Positions 30,253-41,453 of a DNA stretch of 64,000 nucleotides are shown piece by piece; within the stretch, counting starts at the first letter, position 1, and every line of letters begins with the position of its first letter. A program made the translations under genes and the position numbers. Origin of the DNA: Actomonas sp051209155 (GTDB lineage: Bacteria > Verrucomicrobiota > Verrucomicrobiia > Opitutales > Opitutaceae); the NCBI GenBank assembly GCA_051209155.1, contig JBPJGB010000001.1, one strand, 5' to 3'. Under the pieces are notes generated by a model that saw only the letters and a list, made by a program, of their open reading frames with translations, ran no database searches and was not told the origin of the DNA.

Positions 30253-31902
30253 ATGTGGAAAGAATGTGCCCCGATTCGCCACGTGTTCCGTTTTCTGGTG
30301 TTGGCCACTTGGTTCGGTTTGGTCAGCGGATGCCTGGACGTTGAGGAACACTACACCCTCAATCCCGATGGCTCCGGCAAGGTGCGCTTCGTGCTGCGTA
30401 AATCGGCGGACGGATTTCAGATTTCCATCGGGGGCCAGTCCCTCGATGGTCCGGAAAAACTCAAAGAGGTGGTGACTGCCATGCTCAAGGAAAGCGAGGG
30501 CGTGGCGGCTTGGTCGGACCTCAGGGCCGAGATCGACGATGACAACGATTTGGTCGTGGGCGGCGTGGCCTACTTTCGCGACCTGCGAAAACTCCGGCTG
30601 AAGTATGGGGCCGTGACGGTGAACGGCTACGAAGTCGTGTGGCAGGACCGCGACGATGGTCGGGTCGAGTTGCGCATCGGCGCCGCAGCGAAGCCGTCCG
30701 CCTATGGTTCCTCGATGACGCCGGCGGAGCCGCCGTCGGAAGAGCGCGTCGCGGCGGAGATGGCCAAGCAGCGCCGGCAATACGGACAGATGCGCGGCAT
30801 GATGGAAGCCAGCTTGGAGAACCTGCGGGTGGTGAAGACTTTCGCTTTGCCGGCCGGAGAAGAGATTGAACGTGAGGCCTTGGTGGCCGCCGAGGGAGGC
30901 GTCCTGCGTTACGAGAAGGACGGTGCGGATCTCGTGCAACGCCTCGACGACGCGATGGCGGATGAAACGCTCTTTCGCCTGATGGCGGAGGAAAGCCTCA
31001 CCCAGCATGGCCGGGTGGAGGGACGCAGCGCTTCGATGACCCGGTTTCTCGATGAGGATCCGCATGTGATTTTTGCCCCGACGGGCGAGCCGCAGGTTGC
31101 GGTGGAGGCGGAGATCGCCGCGGCGGAGGCGGCGTTCCCCGCGATGATGACCGCTCTCGGTTTTGCCCGCGAAATCCCCGGCCTGTTGCCGCCGGCGTCG
31201 GCCGATGGTGCGGTGAAGATCCAGCTCGCCGGTCTCCAGTTGGTGCGCGACCTGGAGCTCAGCTCCTTCAGTCGACCCTTCAATGCCGATCCCGGGCTCA
31301 CGCTGGCGTTCGTCGCGCGCTTCGGCGGGCGCATCAACACCTTCGAGGAGGCACGTATCGACACGGCGGTGGATGAGCAGGGCAGGTCGCTGCTGCCGGA
31401 GCATGAGCACCAACGCCGGGTGAACTTTGGGCAAATGAACGAGCCGCAGGACACGGTCACGTTCAACCTGCCGCTGCGGCTGACGGCCGAGGCGAGCGAA
31501 GTGCGCCGCCTGACCGGCACACTGATCTACACGGTGGCGAACGAAACAGAAACGGTGCCGCTCGGTTTTGCCAAAATCGCGACCGAGGAAACCGGCGAAG
31601 TTGAAGGTGCGCTCATCCGGCGCGTCGGTCCCGCCCAGTGGGGCGAGGGTTACGACCTCGAGGTCACGCTGCCCTTCGCCAAGCCGCTCATCAAAGAGCT
31701 GCGCGCGCTGCGTCCGTCCGGCGTGCCCTGGGAAACCACCGAGGGCGGCAGCTCATGGAGCAATCAGCAGACGATCATGACGCTCAGATCCCCGGAGCCG
31801 TTTCCCGAGGACCTGAACCTGGTGGTCGAACTCTACACCGATCAGCGCCGCCTGCAGGCGCCGATTCGAGTCGAGCACCTGCCGATCCCGCGCCTGCCCT
31901 AG
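30253..31902 (+). CDS. lipoprotein of unknown function
   Basis: A 549-residue protein with a lipobox (LVSG then Cys27), so it is predicted to be anchored to a membrane. The opening CLDVEEHYTLNPDGSGKVRF resembles exported beta proteins with a DGSG turn, and later sections contain predicted helices (EERVAAEMAKQRRQYGQMRGM) and a beta-rich C-terminal part (YDLEVTLPFAKPL). I do not recognise a family. It is divergent from the hydrolase gene and convergent with the oxidoreductase gene. Confidence 0.68.
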   Translation: MWKECAPIRHVFRFLVLATWFGLVSGCLDVEEHYTLNPDGSGKVRFVLRKSADGFQISIGGQSLDGPEKLKEVVTAMLKESEGVAAWSDLRAEIDDDNDLVVGGVAYFRDLRKLRLKYGAVTVNGYEVVWQDRDDGRVELRIGAAAKPSAYGSSMTPAEPPSEERVAAEMAKQRRQYGQMRGMMEASLENLRVVKTFALPAGEEIEREALVAAEGGVLRYEKDGADLVQRLDDAMADETLFRLMAEESLTQHGRVEGRSASMTRFLDEDPHVIFAPTGEPQVAVEAEIAAAEAAFPAMMTALGFAREIPGLLPPASADGAVKIQLAGLQLVRDLELSSFSRPFNADPGLTLAFVARFGGRINTFEEARIDTAVDEQGRSLLPEHEHQRRVNFGQMNEPQDTVTFNLPLRLTAEASEVRRLTGTLIYTVANETETVPLGFAKIATEETGEVEGALIRRVGPAQWGEGYDLEVTLPFAKPLIKELRALRPSGVPWETTEGGSSWSNQQTIMTLRSPEPFPEDLNLVVELYTDQRRLQAPIRVEHLPIPRLP

Positions 31903-31933
31903 ACGGGCCGGCGGGGCGGGGCATGGACAAAGC

Positions 31934-33289
31934 TTACACCTTGGCCGGATCCGGGTGCTCGTAGGGCGCGCGGTAGGGACGGGCGAGTTTGGCGGTGGCC
32001 TCGGTATCACCGGGCACCGTGCGGGTCGTCGGGTCGTAGGCGACGGGGCGGCCGAGCGCGACGGACATGTTGGCGAGTTCGCACATCGCGCTCGAGATGT
32101 GGCCCTCCTCAATGTCGGCCAGCGGACGGCCGCGGGTTTCGCGGGCGGCGAGGAAATCCTTCACGTGGTTGTCCTCGGCGACTTGGAACACGCCGCCGTT
32201 GCGGAAGTTGATGTTCTCCAAGTCACCGCTCTCCGACATCATGTTGCGACCTTCGATCGCACCGCCGTCCTTCGGGGTGAAGGTGTATTCATACATGGTG
32301 AGGTTGAGCGTGCCGTGTTCGCCGAGGAAGCGCGCGCCCCACTGGTCGCTCCAGTGGCGTTGCGGGATGGGCGACGCGCCCCACAGGCGGTGTTCCCAGC
32401 TCACGTCGAGGTCGGGGTAGTGGAAGGTGCTGTGCTGCGTGTCGGACACGTCCGAGAACGAGTTCTTGTTCACGTAGATCCCGCCGGTGGAATGCACGTA
32501 TTCGGGCCAGCGCAGGTCCATCAGCATGCGCACCTTGTCGAGCATGTGCACCCCAACGTTGCCGATGATGCCGTTGCCGTAGGCCATGAAGGAACGCCAG
32601 CCGCGGTCTTCGATGATTTCCTTATAGGGCTGCTTCTCGGCGGGGCCGGCGTAGGTCTCGTAATCGAGGTGATCCGGCACGGGCACGGTCGGGCGGGGGC
32701 CGGCGGAGTAACCCTCGATACCTAGGTAGCTGTAGGTCTCGACGAGCGAGATTTTGCCCATACGGTCACTGAGCATGTATTTGTCCCGCGCTTCGAGGTA
32801 GAGGGGGTTGCTGCGGCGTTGGGTGTTTACCTGCACGACGCGGTCGTATTTGCGGGCGGCGGCGACCATGGCCTCACCCTCGATGACATCGACGCCGATG
32901 GGCTTTTCAAGGAACACGTCGCAACCGGCTTGGATGGCGTCGATCGTTTGCAGCGCGTGCCAGTGATCGGGCGTGGCGATGATGACGATGTCGGGCGGAT
33001 TTTTGGCCAACATGTCGCGGTAGTTGGCGTAGGTCTGCGGCACCTCCTGCTGGTGCTGGGCGACCAGCTCCAGCGTCTTTTTGAGGTTGTTGGTGTTGAC
33101 GTCGGCGAGGCCGGTGACCTCGAAGTCGCCGCAGCGGGTGAAGACGTTGTAGTTCACGCCGCCATACCAGCCGCAGCCGATGATGCCGAGGGTGGGGCGC
33201 TTGCCGCCCGTGGCGCCAAACAAACGAGAGGACGTGGCCGCGGCGGCGCCGGCGACCGCGAGAGAAGAAACAAAAGTGCGTCGATTCAT
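31934..33289 (-). CDS. Gfo/Idh/MocA-family oxidoreductase with Tat signal
   Basis: A 451-residue NAD(P)-dependent oxidoreductase. A Tat signal (MNRRTFVSSLAVAGAAAATS) exports it folded. The Rossmann motif IGCGWYGGVNYN, the conserved PDHWHALQTIDAIQAGCDVFLEKP stretch (in parts) and the catalytic Lys of EKPIGVD are visible. Tat-exported members in Verrucomicrobiota and Planctomycetes are often linked to sugar modification, but the substrate here is unknown. The ATG at 33289 is used because it starts the Tat signal; the longer reading upstream is not supported. Confidence 0.88.
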   Translation of the reverse strand: MNRRTFVSSLAVAGAAAATSSRLFGATGGKRPTLGIIGCGWYGGVNYNVFTRCGDFEVTGLADVNTNNLKKTLELVAQHQQEVPQTYANYRDMLAKNPPDIVIIATPDHWHALQTIDAIQAGCDVFLEKPIGVDVIEGEAMVAAARKYDRVVQVNTQRRSNPLYLEARDKYMLSDRMGKISLVETYSYLGIEGYSAGPRPTVPVPDHLDYETYAGPAEKQPYKEIIEDRGWRSFMAYGNGIIGNVGVHMLDKVRMLMDLRWPEYVHSTGGIYVNKNSFSDVSDTQHSTFHYPDLDVSWEHRLWGASPIPQRHWSDQWGARFLGEHGTLNLTMYEYTFTPKDGGAIEGRNMMSESGDLENINFRNGGVFQVAEDNHVKDFLAARETRGRPLADIEEGHISSAMCELANMSVALGRPVAYDPTTRTVPGDTEATAKLARPYRAPYEHPDPAKV

Positions 33290-33372
33290 GGGGCAGGGAG
33301 AAGGGTGAGGGGCGAAGCCAAACGGGGATCGGGCCGACATGCAGCCCAATATGTGTGCGGCCTTGCTGAACG

Positions 33373-34536
33373 ATGCCCGCCGCGCAGGCTCGGCCCATGG
33401 CTCCTTCGTCCGCGCCACCGGAATCCATCATTGAGCCCAATCGGTTGAGCGCTTGGCAACGGGGCGTTATGGTGGTGCTCGTGCTTGGGGTGGTCGGCGC
33501 CTTGTGGCTGCGACCGCCAGCACCGTCGGCCTCGGCGACGCGTGGTCGCTTGGTCCGGTACGTGGTGAGCGAGCCGCCGCGACCGGCTTTTGCATGGGAA
33601 GTGGCGGAAGGAGCCAATCCGGCGTTGGATCGGGTGGCGGCGGAGTGGGGCGTGGATCCGCGCGCCTACAGCCTCCTGGTCGCGCGGGAGGGGTGGCTGA
33701 TTCACGAGTCCTACTTTCATGGCCGCGACGCCGAAACGCCCGCCAACCTCAAGTCGATTGGCAAACTGTGGATCACCACGCTGGTCGGGGTGGCTCTGCA
33801 GCGCGGCGACTTGGATACCGTTGAACGCGAGGTGGCTGAGCTCATTCCGGCGCACTACGCCGATCTGCCGGTCGATGACGTTCGGCGCCGGGTGACCGTG
33901 GAGCAACTCATGACGATGCGCAGTGGCTATCGCACGCCGGACGAGCGACTGGGGGCGCTGTTTCGCCAAGACGATTGGGTGCGGGCGGTGGTGCACGACC
34001 GGTTGGTGCATGCACCGGGGAAGCAGTTTTTCTACAGCACGGCGCAGACGCATCTCGTGGCGGGGGCGCTGGCCGGGGTGGTGGAAGAGTCGCTCTTTGA
34101 GTTTGCCGAGAAGGAGCTGTGTGCGCCGCTCGGGATCAGCGTGCGGCGGTGGCACCGCGATCCGGCGGGAGCGTGGTTCGGCGGATCTGAGTTGTGGCTG
34201 GTGCCGCGGGATTTGCTGCGACTGGGGCAACTCTATCTCCAGGACGGCGTGGTGGACGGGCAACGGATTCTGCCGGCGGGATGGGCGGAGGACTCATGGC
34301 GGGATCGACGCGGGGGTGACGCCCGGGTGCCGGGTTTTGGCTACAGCTGGTGGCTGCGTCGGACGGCCGACGGCCAACCCGTGAGGATGGCCTACGGGCA
34401 GGGCGGTCAGGTGCTGGCTACGTATCCGGATTCCGGGCACATGGTGGTGCTGACCTGCGGGGTAGAAAGCAAGGCCATGCCTGCCGCCGAGGTGGAACAG
34501 CTCCTGTTGGTGCAACTGCCCGCGGTGGGTTTGTGA
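33373..34536 (+). CDS. membrane-anchored serine hydrolase, class C beta-lactamase family
   Basis: A 387-residue penicillin-binding-protein-like hydrolase. An N-terminal hydrophobic helix (VMVVLVLGVVGALWL) anchors or exports it. The catalytic SxxK is SIGK near residue 132, the second motif is YST rather than the usual YSN (near 222), and the third is GQGG near the end. Such proteins often act as esterases rather than true beta-lactamases. The start could also be the ATG at 33397, which removes 8 residues. It is convergent with the SDR operon. Confidence 0.83.
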   Translation: MPAAQARPMAPSSAPPESIIEPNRLSAWQRGVMVVLVLGVVGALWLRPPAPSASATRGRLVRYVVSEPPRPAFAWEVAEGANPALDRVAAEWGVDPRAYSLLVAREGWLIHESYFHGRDAETPANLKSIGKLWITTLVGVALQRGDLDTVEREVAELIPAHYADLPVDDVRRRVTVEQLMTMRSGYRTPDERLGALFRQDDWVRAVVHDRLVHAPGKQFFYSTAQTHLVAGALAGVVEESLFEFAEKELCAPLGISVRRWHRDPAGAWFGGSELWLVPRDLLRLGQLYLQDGVVDGQRILPAGWAEDSWRDRRGGDARVPGFGYSWWLRRTADGQPVRMAYGQGGQVLATYPDSGHMVVLTCGVESKAMPAAEVEQLLLVQLPAVGL

Positions 34537-34540
34537 GGAT

Positions 34541-35320
34541 TTAGTAAACCGCGCGACCGCCGGAGAAGTCCCAGGTGAAGCCGGTGGTGAAGCGGGTGGC
34601 GGGCGAAACGATGAAGGCGGCGAGGGTGGCGATCTCGTCCAGTTCGCCGCAGCGCTGCATCGGAATTTTGGCTGTCATGTAATCCACCTGCTCGGGCGGC
34701 ATGGCTGCGACCATGGCCGTGCGCACGACGGCGGGGGCGAGGGCGTTGATGCACACGCCGGTCCCGGCATATTCCTTGCCCTGCACCTTGGCCATGGCGA
34801 TGACGGCGGCTTTGGAGCAGGAGTAAGCCAGCATGCCGGCGTTGCCTTCTTTGCCGGCAATGGACGCGATGTGCAGGATGCGGCCGTAGCCTTGCGCGAC
34901 CATGACCGGCAGCACGGCGCGACTGGTGAGGAAGGAGCCGGTGGTGTTGATGCGCAGCACCCGCTCAAAATCAGCCGGGTCGACCTCGTGACTCTTGATG
35001 CCGGTGCGGCCGGTGATGCCGGCGGAGTTGACGAGGATGTCAATGTGGCGGTGCTGTTGCTGCACCGCGGCCAGCGCGGAGTCGACCGACTCGGCCAGCG
35101 CGACGTCGGCCACGACGGCGTGGGCACGAGCCCCGAGTCGCTCGGCGGCAGCCTCCACGGGATCGGCGCGATTGTCGAGCAGCACCACGGTGGCCCCCAG
35201 CCCGTGCAGGTGGGCGGCGATCGCGAAGCCGATGCCATCGGCGCCGCCAGTGATGACCGCAACCTGATCGGGCCACGACGGATTGTCCTGCGGAGGGAAG
35301 GGAGAGATGTCGGTGGTCAC
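34541..35320 (-). CDS. short-chain dehydrogenase/reductase (SDR), third gene of cyclase-SDR-SDR operon
   Basis: A 259-residue classical SDR. It has the cofactor motif TGGADGIG near residue 23, LVNSAG, and the catalytic Ser with Tyr-Lys in YSCSK near 160. The start is a GTG at 35320, because there is no ATG before the cofactor motif and the stop of the upstream SDR lies 8 bases before. It is the last gene of the operon. Substrate is unknown; the partner SDR and cyclase suggest a catabolic step on a lactone, sugar or aromatic. Confidence 0.87.
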   Translation of the reverse strand: MTTDISPFPPQDNPSWPDQVAVITGGADGIGFAIAAHLHGLGATVVLLDNRADPVEAAAERLGARAHAVVADVALAESVDSALAAVQQQHRHIDILVNSAGITGRTGIKSHEVDPADFERVLRINTTGSFLTSRAVLPVMVAQGYGRILHIASIAGKEGNAGMLAYSCSKAAVIAMAKVQGKEYAGTGVCINALAPAVVRTAMVAAMPPEQVDYMTAKIPMQRCGELDEIATLAAFIVSPATRFTTGFTWDFSGGRAVY

Positions 35321-35328
35321 GGGGTGGG

Positions 35329-36156
35329 TTATTCGCTGCCGGCGATGACGGTGGTTTTGCCGAGCCCCTCGGGGCCCATGCTTTGGTAGCCGCCGTCGAC
35401 CGGCAGGTCGGTGCCGGTGATGAAGGAGGCGTCGTCGCTGAGCAAAAACAGCACGGGGCGGGCGACCTCGCGCGGTTCGCCGCAGCGAGCGAGCATGTGA
35501 TATTCGCCCCAGATGGGATCCCACTTCTCCCGGCCGCCGCCGTCGAGATTGGCGGCGTTGAGCACCTCGCGGGTCCAAATCCAGCCGGGGCTGACGCTGT
35601 TGACGCGGATGCGATCGCCGGCGAAGTCGAGGGCCATGCAACGGGTCAGCGTATGCACGGCGCCCTTGGCGGCGTTGTAGGTCCAACGATGCGGTTGGGC
35701 GGCGAAGGCGGAGATGCTCGACAAGTTGACGATGGCGCCGCCGCGGTCATTGCGGCCCATGTGCGGTCGCGCCGCAGCCGCGGTGCGGGCGTAGGCCACC
35801 GGGCCGCTGAACAGGCTGCGTTCCCAATCCGCCTGCGTGGCGTCGTCGGCCTTGGCGGTGAAGGAGAAGGCGTTGTTCACCAGAAAATCGATTCGACCAA
35901 AGTGATCGGCGGCCTCGTTCACAAACGCGGTGGCGAAGGCTTCATCGGCGAGGTTGCCCGTCCATACCCGCACGTGGTGGCCCGCGTTCTTCAAGGCCGC
36001 GGCGAGTTCGGGTGCGGCGGGGTCGAGATCGGCGATGGCCACAGCCGCGCCCTCGGCGCACAGCTCCTCGACGATGGCGCGCCCGATGCCGTTGGCGCCG
36101 CCGGTGACGAGGGCCACGCGGCCGGCGAAACGTTTGGGGGTCGGTTCAGCTGGCAT
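35329..36156 (-). CDS. short-chain dehydrogenase/reductase (SDR), second gene of the operon
   Basis: A 275-residue SDR with TGGANGIG near residue 18, LVNNAF in place of the usual NNAG, catalytic YNAAK, and a C-terminal TDLPVDGGYQSMG. The NAF variant and a C-terminal extension (GPEGLGKTTVIAGSE) are slightly unusual. It overlaps the cyclase-family gene by 11 bases and precedes the second SDR by 8 bases, so all three are co-translated. Confidence 0.88.
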   Translation of the reverse strand: MPAEPTPKRFAGRVALVTGGANGIGRAIVEELCAEGAAVAIADLDPAAPELAAALKNAGHHVRVWTGNLADEAFATAFVNEAADHFGRIDFLVNNAFSFTAKADDATQADWERSLFSGPVAYARTAAAARPHMGRNDRGGAIVNLSSISAFAAQPHRWTYNAAKGAVHTLTRCMALDFAGDRIRVNSVSPGWIWTREVLNAANLDGGGREKWDPIWGEYHMLARCGEPREVARPVLFLLSDDASFITGTDLPVDGGYQSMGPEGLGKTTVIAGSE

Positions 36157-36802
36157 CGCCGTTCACCGCGGCAACCGCCCGGATGGGCGAGCCGTCACGG
36201 CCTTTGAGGTTGAGCGGGAAACCCATGAACAGAAACTGCTCGGGCAGGCGTTCGAGGCCGCGCAGGGCTTCCACGATGACGATCTCCACGCCGGGGCCGA
36301 GCAGGATGAGGTGGCATTCCTTCCAGTCGACGCTCGGGGTCGGTGTATCCATGCCGAGCATACCTATGCCGCGCGCGGCGATCCAGCGGGCAGCGTCGAG
36401 GGTGAGGGTGGGGAAGGCGCTGAAAAACTCCGGCGTGCCGAATTGGCGATCCCAGCCGGTGCGGTAAACGATCTTGGCCCCGGGCGTGAATTTGGCGGCG
36501 TGCGGTTCAAACATGGCCACGGTCAGCTCGGTGCCGGGAGCCAGCGCGCCGCCGGGGGCGAGATCGACGAGGTGGGCCGGACCGTAGAACTGCGCGAGGT
36601 CCATCTGATCGATGGTCTTGCCGTCGTCGTAAAAATGGAACGGCGCGTCAAGGTGCGTGCCTTGGTGGCTGGCCAGGCTCACCTGAGTCATGTTGTAGCC
36701 GATCGACGAGACAGTGTTGTGCACCAGCACGCTGATCTTGGGATCGTAGGGGAAGTTGAGCTGGCCGTGCTCCAGCGGATGGGAGAGGTCGATGAGCTGC
36801 AT
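36146..36802 (-). CDS. cyclase-family (kynurenine-formamidase-like) hydrolase
   Basis: A 218-residue metal-dependent hydrolase with the family motif HQGTHLDAP near residue 46. This family includes kynurenine formamidase and enzymes opening lactones or amides. The ATG at 36802 gives MQLIDLSHPLEHGQLNFPYD, a conserved start. It leads the three-gene operon with two SDR genes. The likely reaction is hydrolysis of an activated ring or formyl group in a short catabolic pathway (inference). Confidence 0.87.
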   Translation of the reverse strand: MQLIDLSHPLEHGQLNFPYDPKISVLVHNTVSSIGYNMTQVSLASHQGTHLDAPFHFYDDGKTIDQMDLAQFYGPAHLVDLAPGGALAPGTELTVAMFEPHAAKFTPGAKIVYRTGWDRQFGTPEFFSAFPTLTLDAARWIAARGIGMLGMDTPTPSVDWKECHLILLGPGVEIVIVEALRGLERLPEQFLFMGFPLNLKGRDGSPIRAVAAVNGDAS

Positions 36803-36864
36803 GGCGGGGTAGGGGTAACCAACGCCGGGGAGGCGTGAGTTAACCGTCTCGGTCGACCTCGGCC

Positions 36865-36900
36865 TGCGCAAAATGAAACTCGATGAAAGTTTCGCTGCGC
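36865..36900 (-). terminator. probable terminator after metH
   Basis: On the minus strand, 28 bases beyond the metH stop, GAAACT pairs with AGTTTC over a 7-base loop and is followed by ATTTT. GCGCA and TGCGC flank it as an outer stem. Confidence 0.45.
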
Positions 36901-36927
36901 GGGGGCTCCCGCCGCCAACCAGCGCGA

Positions 36928-39651
<2,724 letters not shown>

Positions 39652-39659
39652 TGGAACTT

Positions 39660-39709
39660 GTTTTTAACCACGGACGGACACGGATGGCTTCGTCCCGCGT
39701 CGGCGGGAC
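39660..39709. repeat. dispersed-type repeat between the two methionine-synthase genes
   Basis: The 88-base spacer holds AACCACGGACGGACACGG followed by a hairpin GTCCCGC-GTCG-GCGGGAC (39692-39709). Both look like common intergenic repeats. There is no gene here. Confidence 0.45.
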
Positions 39710-39739
39710 TACGCACTGATGTCCGGAGCAGGTGAATCT

Positions 39740-40813
39740 TTAAGCGACGACGAGGGGTTCGAGACCGGAGAGGCGGAGTTCGCTGCGGCGGGCCGGGATG
39801 GCGCGGGCCGGGAGGGATTTTACGGCCGCGGCGATGGCAGCGATGTGGTCGGGGGTGGAGCCGCAACAGCCGCCGACGAGGTTGACGAGGCCGGCGTGGG
39901 CGAAGGCGGCGAGGTCATGCGCCATGTGTTCGGGCGTTTCGTCGTAGCCGCCAAAGGCGTTGGGCAGGCCGGCGTTGGGGTAGCAGGTGACGGCGCATTC
40001 GGCGACGCCAGCGAGCTCCTCGAGATAGGGGCGCATTTCCTTGGCGCCGAGCGCGCAGTTGATGCCGACGCTGAAAGGTTTGGCGTGGCGGATCGAGTGG
40101 TAGAACGCACCGATGGTTTGACCGGAGAGCGTGCGGCCGGAGGCGTCGGTGATGGTGACGCTGATCATGATCGGGAGCCGCGTGCTGGTTTCTTCGAACA
40201 CGGTCTCGATGGCGAAGAGGGCGGCCTTGCAGTTCAGCGTGTCGAAGATGGTTTCAACCAGCAGGGCATCGGCGCCGGCGGCGATGAGCGCGCGCACCTG
40301 CTCGGTGTAGGCGGTGACGACCTGGCTCCAAGTGACGGCGCGGTAGTCAGGCCGGTTGACGTCGGGTGACATCGAGAGCGTGCGGTTGAGCGGACCGATG
40401 GCCCCGGCGACGAAGCAGCGGCGGCCGGGGGTGGCGGCCTCGGCGGCGGTGGCGGCGCGGCGGGCGCAGGCGACGGCGGCGGTGTTGATGTCGGCGACGG
40501 CGGATTCGAGCGCGTAGTCGGCCTGGCCGATGGTGGTGGCGCTGAAGGTGTTGGTCTCCACGATATCGGCTCCGGCCGCGAAGTAACGGGCGTGGATTTC
40601 CTCGACGATGTCGGGCCGGGTGAGGCAGAGCAGGTCATTGTTGCCCTGCAGGTCCTGCGGGTGATCGGCGAAGCGTTCGCCGCGAAAGTGCGCCTCGGTG
40701 AGCTTGTAGCCCTGCACGACAGAACCCATGGCGCCGTCGAGCACGGCGATCCGTTGGGCGAAAAGCTCGCGGAGTGCGGTGGTAGAGGGAGATTCGGCAA
40801 ACGTTGCGGACAT
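39740..40813 (-). CDS. homocysteine S-methyltransferase domain protein, N-terminal part of split MetH
   Basis: A 357-residue protein corresponding to the first domain of MetH. It has the opening IAVLDGAMGSVVQGYKL, ADIVETNTFSATTIGQADY, and the zinc ligands: a Cys in GINCALGAKEM and the Cys pair GGCCGSTPDH near the end. It should transfer a methyl group to homocysteine in concert with the B12-binding protein downstream. The ATG at 40813 is chosen; ATGs at 40834 and 40858 add non-conserved residues. The gap to metH is 88 bases. A near-perfect palindrome lies upstream at 40856. Confidence 0.93.
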   Translation of the reverse strand: MSATFAESPSTTALRELFAQRIAVLDGAMGSVVQGYKLTEAHFRGERFADHPQDLQGNNDLLCLTRPDIVEEIHARYFAAGADIVETNTFSATTIGQADYALESAVADINTAAVACARRAATAAEAATPGRRCFVAGAIGPLNRTLSMSPDVNRPDYRAVTWSQVVTAYTEQVRALIAAGADALLVETIFDTLNCKAALFAIETVFEETSTRLPIMISVTITDASGRTLSGQTIGAFYHSIRHAKPFSVGINCALGAKEMRPYLEELAGVAECAVTCYPNAGLPNAFGGYDETPEHMAHDLAAFAHAGLVNLVGGCCGSTPDHIAAIAAAVKSLPARAIPARRSELRLSGLEPLVVA

Positions 40814-40855
40814 GGGGGGTCTGTTGAAGGCCATTAAGCTATCGGATGCAAGTAA

Positions 40856-40885
40856 CATATCATTACATTAAAATGCGATGATATG
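40856..40885. promoter_or_regulatory. 30-bp inverted repeat upstream of the methionine-synthase operon
   Basis: CATATCAT (40856-40863) and ATGATATG (40878-40885) are perfect 8-bp arms 14 bases apart in an AT-rich island 43 bases upstream of the start. It is a plausible operator for a methionine-cycle repressor such as an ArsR-type regulator, not verified. Confidence 0.4.
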
Positions 40886-41140
40886 ATTTTTGTGAACAGG
40901 GCCAAGATGCGACGGAACGGCCGCAAGTCATGCGCAAGGTTGGGGGTTGCTTTATCGAGACCGGGGGGCGGAGAGTGCTCGGGTTCTTTCGCAAATCGCT
41001 TCGAGGCGCAGGGAAGGTCGTGAAACTCGGCCACAGTTGCGCTGCGGTAACTCACCAGTCCAAAGCTCCATCCAGCTCGCTTCCGTGCGAGTTGGAGTAA
41101 AGCCAATCGACGAAGGAATCTTTTCTATGTTGTTTCCGTT

Positions 41141-41187
41141 GTAGCCGGGGGCGTTGACCCCGGACCGGCCTCACCGAGGCCGGCTAC
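41141..41187. repeat. second full 47-bp GTAGCCGG palindrome
   Basis: Outer arms GTAGCCGG/CCGGCTAC, hairpins GGGG-GCGTTGA-CCCC and GGCCTC-ACC-GAGGCC. Compared with the copy in metH, the second hairpin differs by paired changes that keep the stem. It lies in the regulatory gap upstream of the B12 receptor. Confidence 0.85.
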
Positions 41188-41403
41188 AGTGGTTCGGCGC
41201 ACGAAGAGAATCCATCGGCGGTGAAGGCGGGGCGGAGGCACGCTCGCGCGAGGCGCGAACGGGGAAGTGGGAAGTCCGAACACGGTGTCTCGAGGTGCTC
41301 ACGCGTGGGCCGCGAAACTTTTGCGCGCGGCCGACGTGCAACCTTCATCGCAAAAATGAAGCGTGAGGGCAGCCCAGCGAAGTTCGCCGGATGATACATC
41401 CGC

Positions 41404-41453
41404 GGGAACCGCGAATCTGCTCTTACCCAGAAGAGTCAGTGATTCGTATTCCC
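41404..41453 (+). promoter_or_regulatory. nested hairpin covering the receptor start region
   Basis: Three stems stack: GGGAA (41404) with TTCCC (41449-41453), CGAATC (41412) with GATTCG (41441), CTCTT (41420) with AAGAG (41431), closing on loop ACCCAG. The last stem base is directly before the ATG at 41454. No separate Shine-Dalgarno is visible, so the structure occupies the ribosome-binding region. Confidence 0.6.

Larger units (their letters stand above)
40814..41453. other. divergent regulatory gap between methionine synthase and B12 uptake
   Basis: This 640-base gap separates divergent genes that both depend on B12. It contains the 40856 palindrome, a full GTAGCCGG repeat at 41141 and the hairpin over the receptor start at 41404. 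A weak B12-box-like stretch (AGCCCAGCGAAGTTCGCC at 41371) was noted but is not a clear riboswitch core. I see no gene. Confidence 0.5.

Noticed and set aside
41190..41403. A cobalamin riboswitch core upstream of the receptor gene
   Set aside because: Only a weak B12-box-like stretch at 41371 and a GGGAAGTCC stretch were seen; the conserved core could not be aligned by eye, so it is not listed as a riboswitch.
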